Assembly (NCBI GenBank): GCA_027600665.1
Contig: JADGJL010000386.1
Span: 1-23,206, forward strand
DNA: 23,206 nucleotides
Source: Irineochytrium annulatum
Taxonomy: Eukaryota > Chytridiomycota > Chytridiomycetes > Chytridiales > Chytridiaceae
Direction: 5' to 3'
Shown here: positions 19,437 to 23,206 of the stretch, in pieces
Position numbering within the stretch: the first letter of the stretch is position 1
Layout of the letters: each line of letters opens with the position of its first letter
The notes under the pieces: model-generated
What the model was told of the DNA's origin: nothing
What the model saw: only the letters and a program-made list of their open reading frames with translations
Databases searched by the model: none
Translations under genes and position numbers: made by a program

Positions 19437-22400
19437 TTAACCCGAGCACATTTCACACGCGTCCCTGTTCTCGATGGAGCACATAAGGGCGGCCTCGCTC
19501 CTGGCCTTCGCCTCAGCCTCGCTCTGTTTCTCCTTCTTAAGAAGCTGGGTGTCGACCGTGAACTTGATAGCGTCGGCCGCCGGGCGCGTGCGAAGGTAGT
19601 ACATGCCCGTCTTGAGCCCCTTTTTCCAGCCGTAAAAGTGCATCGAGGTGAGCTTGGCGAAGTTCGGGTCGGCAAGGTGGATGTTTAGGGATTGCGATTG
19701 ATCTGCATCGCGGTCGTTAGCATATGTTGAAGTCACGAGCATCAAACGCGGATTGACATACCGATGAAGGCACCACGGTCCGCGGCCATATCGATGATGA
19801 CCTTCTGCGAGATCTCCCAGACCGTCTTGTAAATGGCCTTGATATCGTTCGGAATAGACGGAATCCGCTGAATCGAGCCGTTCTCCGCAATGATCCGGTT
19901 CTTCATCGCGTCGTTCCAGATGCCAAGCTCGGTCAGGTCACGGAGAAGGTGAGGGTTAACAATCTGGAACTCGCCGGCGAGCACTCGGCGGGTATAAATG
20001 TTGCTCGTGTACGGTTCAAAGCACTGCGAGAAAGCGTCAGCGCCAAACACCCGATCGGCGCTCGAGGGTAACACACCTCGTTGTTCCCGAGAATCTGGCT
20101 GGTCGACGCGGTTGGCATCGGTCCGACAAGAAGCGAATTCCTCACTCCGTGCTTAGCAATCTTCGCACGAAGCGCCTCCCAATCCAAATCCGATTTCGTC
20201 AGATCAACACCCCACATATCCGGCTGCATGATACCAGTCGACATTGGGCTCCCCGCATACGTCTCATACGTGCCGTTAACCTCGGCGATCTCCGTGGAGG
20301 CCTCGACGGCGGCGTAGTAGATGTTCTCAAAGATCTTCCGATTAAGCTTGGCGGCCTCGGCCGAATCGAAGGGCATTCGCATCTTAATGAAAGCGTCGGC
20401 GAGGCCCTGGACGCCGACGGCGATAGGGCGGTGGCGCATGTTCGAGAGGCGGGCCTCGGGGACCGGGTAGTAGTTCACGTCGATGATCCTGTCGAGGTTC
20501 TTTGTAACAACCTTCGTCACCTGCAAAGACACAATCACCATTAGCAATGATTCACATTATTTTCAAAGACGAAGGAAAGGACCTCGCGAAGCTTTGCAAA
20601 ATCGTATTTGTCTTTCGAGACAACAAACGACGGCAGCGAGATAGACGCCAAATTGCAGCATGCAATCTCCTCCGGGCTCGAGTACTCGACAATTTCTGTG
20701 CAAAGATTACTGCACTTGATGGTACCCAAGTTCTGCTGGTTGCTCTTCCGATTGCACGCGTCCTTGTACAGCATGTAAGGCACGCCCGTCTCGGTCTGGG
20801 ACTCGACGATAGCGGCCCAAAGGCGCTGAGCTTTGATGACTTTTTTGGCAAGGCCGCGCCGCTCGTAGTCGCAATACATCTCCTCAAACTTCTCGCCCCA
20901 GTGCTCGTGAAGGTTAGGAGCCTCGGACGGGCAGAAGAGGGACCAGTCCTCGTCGCGCTCGACGCGCTTCATGAAGAGGTCCGGGATCCAGAGGGCGTAG
21001 AAGAGGTCGCGAGCGCGGTTTTCCTCCTTGCCGGTGTTTTTCTTCAGGTCGAGGAACTAATATGCGATATCCCATTAAAAGAGATACCGAGGCGATAGCG
21101 AGAAAGACGTTGATACTTACATCAAACACGTCCGAGTGCCACGGCTCGAGGTAGATCGCAAAAGCGCCAGGCCTCTTGTTCCCGCCTTGGTCAACGTAGC
21201 GCGCCGTATTGTTAAAAACGCGTAGCATCGGGATGATTCCATTGGAAAAACCGTTTGTTCCGGCAATGAACGACCCCGTGCCTAATGAGATGCAGGTATA
21301 TCAGTCTGGCTGATCGTACAAACACTAGGCGAATAAACTTACTCCGAATGCAGTGAATGTTAAGGCCAATGCCGCCGGCCGACTTGCTGATCATGGCGCA
21401 GCTCTTGAGGGTCTCGTAGATGCCCTCAATTGAGTCGTCCTTCATGGTGAGGAGGAAGCAGGACGACAGTTGCGGCCTGACGGTACCGGCGTTAAAGAGT
21501 GTTGGTGACGCGTGCGTGAAGAGTTTCTCCGACATGAAGTTATAGGTCTCGATAACCCTGTTGGGTGAAAAGAACACGTTAACATCTCTTCAACCAATAT
21601 TCCCTTTCCCTTCCAATTCTCTCCTCATGCACAGTGAACTCCTCTACCTCCATCCAAACCCTATCTTGTCCTCTAAATTCCTCCCCTTTATAGCTTCCAC
21701 CTTACATACTTGTCGATATCACCGCCATGAATTCCGACAGACACACGCATAAGCAAATGCTGCGGCCTCTCCGCAATCATATCATTCATCCTAAGGAGGT
21801 AACTCCTCTCCAGCGTCTTGAACCCGAAGTACGAGTAAGAAAAGTCGCGATCGTAGATAATGGCGGCATTCAAACGGTCGGCGTTTGCGATGACGCACTC
21901 GTACGTCTGCTTCGAAACCATGGGCTGACGCTCGCCGGTCTTCGGATTGGTGTAGTTGTAAAGGTTTTCGATGACGGTTGAGAACTGCTTCTTGGTCTCC
22001 TTCTGGAGATTCGAGATGGCGATGCGGGCGGCCAAGGTCGCGTAGTCGGGGTGGGTAGTCTGTAAATTCAAATAAAAAATTAGAATCATTAATCTCTTAT
22101 CTTATTTCTCTTCAACCGTGGTGTCCGAAAGCATCGGACACTGGAAAACACACCGTCATGTAAGCGGCCGTCTCTGCAGCCAAGTTGTCGAGTTCGACCG
22201 TCGTGACGCCGTCATAGACACCCTGGATGACCTGGAACGAAGAGATATGAGGTCCGAACTCCTCGAGTTTCCTAACACGCACCTTCTTCGTGACAAGGGA
22301 GACGTTCACGAAGTTCGCGTCGAGGTTGTAGCAGAGCTTCGAGATGCGGGCGCTGATCTTGTCGAAGAAGACCGTCTCCCGGCGGCCATCTGATAAAGGT

Positions 22401-22469
22401 GAGTCGCAAGCAACCCGAGGGTTTAACGGGAGTTGGTGATGGCGACGTACCTCGCTTGATGACATGCAT
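19437..22469 (-). CDS. RNR1: Ribonucleoside-diphosphate reductase large subunit (class Ia)
   Basis: Ten exons: 22451-22469, 22283-22389, 22154-22231, 21710-22059, 21343-21557, 21121-21281, 20583-21056, 20077-20520, 19762-20023 and 19437-19702. They total 2376 nt, 791 aa, against about 792 for human RRM1. The enzyme reduces ribonucleoside diphosphates to deoxy forms in the cytosol with a small radical-bearing partner, which is not in this window. Seen: the ATP-cone start MHVIKR plus [11 protein letters not shown]; Cys218 in PQLSSCF; Asn427, Cys429 and Glu431 in SNLCTE; Cys444 in ACCNLAS; the radical-path Tyr pair at 738-739 in GMYYLRT; and the C-terminal redox pair in CEMCSG. Active-site residues 218-444 keep the human numbering. 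Exon 1 is only 19 nt, with its ATG supported by the family's usual start. Introns run from 51 to 152 nt. Third positions are visibly more GC-rich than in CSF1, as expected for high expression. Confidence 0.97.
22121..22141 (-). promoter_or_regulatory. Hairpin in RNR1 intron 3 near the 5' splice site
   Basis: GTGTCCGA (22121-22128) and TCGGACAC (22134-22141) form a perfect 8-bp stem around a 5-nt loop. It lies inside the 94-nt intron 22060-22153, starting about 12 nt after the donor. It could shape splice-site use or simply shorten the effective intron. No known intronic RNA family is recognised. Confidence 0.4.
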
Positions 22470-22729
22470 AGTTGGAGGTTGTTGGTCGCGGGAGGTCGAC
22501 GTTAGGGAAGATCGTGTTGAGTCGAACGATGTCCGACAGACGAAGTTTATGAAGAGAGAAATCCAGTTCAGTCCGGTCGCAATCGAAGGAGTCCTGCTCT
22601 CGACCACATTTGACCATCAGGTCCGCGTCTTTTTACCCGCTGCGGCGATTGAGACATTACTAATTCCACCTCGCATCGCCGGCGTTATGTTCCATCGTGC
22701 ACATCAACGCTCATCCTGACGCTTTGGGG

Positions 22730-22735
22730 ACGCGT
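22730..22735. promoter_or_regulatory. Possible MCB element (ACGCGT) upstream of RNR1
   Basis: A perfect palindromic ACGCGT lies 261 nt upstream of the RNR1 ATG. In yeasts this MluI cell-cycle box is bound by the MBF complex and drives G1/S genes including ribonucleotide reductase. Only one exact copy was seen in the upstream gap, so chance cannot be excluded. Confidence 0.4.
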
Positions 22736-22750
22736 AAACTCTTCATTTAC

Positions 22751-22778
22751 TTATTTATTATTTTTTTTCTTTTTTTTT
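22751..22778. promoter_or_regulatory. T-rich tract next to the MCB-like site
   Basis: A 28-nt run that is almost all T (A on the minus strand) lies 15 bp beyond the ACGCGT, seen from RNR1. Such poly(dA:dT) tracts commonly exclude nucleosomes in fungal promoters, so this may mark the open promoter region of RNR1. Confidence 0.35.
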
Positions 22779-23016
22779 GGCCGATATCAAAGGTGGATGT
22801 ATGGTTCGCGTGGAAGGTTTGTGTCACCTGCTCCAAGTGGAGGTTGTCCGGCAAATTGACCGGGATGTGAATAGAAGCAAGGTTTGCTCGCAGCGTATGT
22901 ATAAATATGTGGAAAAGTTTACAAGCGAGCACTTCACAAACAGCACTGCAGCGGGTTCATCGAAGGGGAAAAAAGGAACAAATATACACGTTCAATGAAG
23001 TCGCCTCCATGCATTT

Positions 23017-23206
23017 TCATAGACACAGCTCTGCTCCAACTGCCACTACTGTACGGTCGGCATTCTGCTCCTCCAAGGTGCTATGCCTCCCGGGCGACGG
23101 CAGCGGCGGCACGGGCGGCACAAGCCCCAAATGCTGCTCCCTCAACATCATCAACAAGGAGGGATTCACCTCCTGCTGCTGCCCCGCTCCAAACCCCGTG
23201 CCCGCC
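23017..23206 (-). CDS. Possible C-terminal end of an unknown protein, cut by the window edge
   Basis: On the minus strand a frame enters from the right edge and stays open for 62 codons to a TGA at 23017-23019. The product is Gly/Gln-rich, then QEVNPSLLMMLREQHLGL, a proline stretch (PPVPPLPSPG), and a short end. Codon choice is G/C-ending early in the frame, as in nearby genes. The opposite strand is open too (ATG at 23009, Cys- and Gly-rich product), so the strand is not certain. No family is recognised. If real, it lies on the same strand as RNR1 and upstream of it. Confidence 0.33.
   Translation of the reverse strand, partial: AGTGFGAGQQQEVNPSLLMMLREQHLGLVPPVPPLPSPGRHSTLEEQNADRTVVAVGAELCL

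Larger units (their letters stand above)
22470..23016. other. RNR1 upstream region, no other gene seen
   Basis: This 547-bp stretch should hold the RNR1 promoter and 5' leader, and the 3' end of the possible gene at the right edge. Short frames inside it (for example 22399-22719 plus, 22777-22998 plus) run over RNR1 exon sequence or lack any family pattern, and are not called. Confidence 0.45.

Noticed and set aside
20547..21098. 183-codon plus-strand open frame inside RNR1
   Set aside because: It lies antisense to RNR1 exons 7 and 8, whose protein is unmistakable. The antisense product has no family pattern and reflects G/C-ending codons.
1..23206. CRISPR arrays, bacterial operons or phage-type defence genes
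   Set aside because: No regularly spaced repeats, no polycistronic layout, and spliceosomal introns in every main gene show eukaryotic nuclear DNA.

Overview
The window is nuclear DNA from a eukaryote, most likely a fungus and perhaps an early-diverging (chytrid-like) one. The genes carry GT-AG introns and have no operon layout. The families are COQ8, CSF1, RNR1 and a ZCCHC10-type zinc knuckle protein, next to degenerate Ty1/copia DNA. The fungal call rests on the CSF1-type protein and the ribonucleotide reductase tail ending in CEMCSG; the exact lineage is inference.

Layout: (1) 1-2300 holds broken, rearranged Ty1/copia retrotransposon sequence read on the minus strand. (2) 2300-4493 has no gene I can name; 3462-4193 has coding-like but frame-broken stretches. 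(3) 4528-6612, plus strand, 4 exons: COQ8/ABC1, the atypical mitochondrial kinase/ATPase of ubiquinone synthesis. (4) 6760-17249, minus strand, 17 exons: CSF1, a bridge-like lipid transfer protein, 3276 aa in my model. (5) 17501-17997, plus strand: an unrecognised small protein with a probable N-terminal membrane segment. (6) 18472-19113, minus strand, 2 exons: a ZCCHC10-like protein. (7) 19437-22469, minus strand, 10 exons: the ribonucleotide reductase large subunit, 791 aa. (8) 23017 to the right edge, minus strand: a possible C-terminal end of another gene.

I derived the splice models by hand from frame, GT-AG borders and family conservation. Exon phases close exactly in the four main genes (631, 3276, 174 and 791 codons plus stop), which supports the models strongly.

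The genes do not form one pathway. They are housekeeping genes of ubiquinone synthesis, inter-membrane lipid transport, RNA-related functions and dNTP synthesis. COQ8 and CSF1 converge with 147 bp between stop codons and interleaved poly(A) signals; CSF1 and the small plus-strand gene diverge from a 251-bp spacer; RNR1 and the ZCCHC10-like gene lie head to tail. I found no clear new biological system. The most unusual features are the intron pattern of CSF1 and the signals upstream of and inside RNR1.
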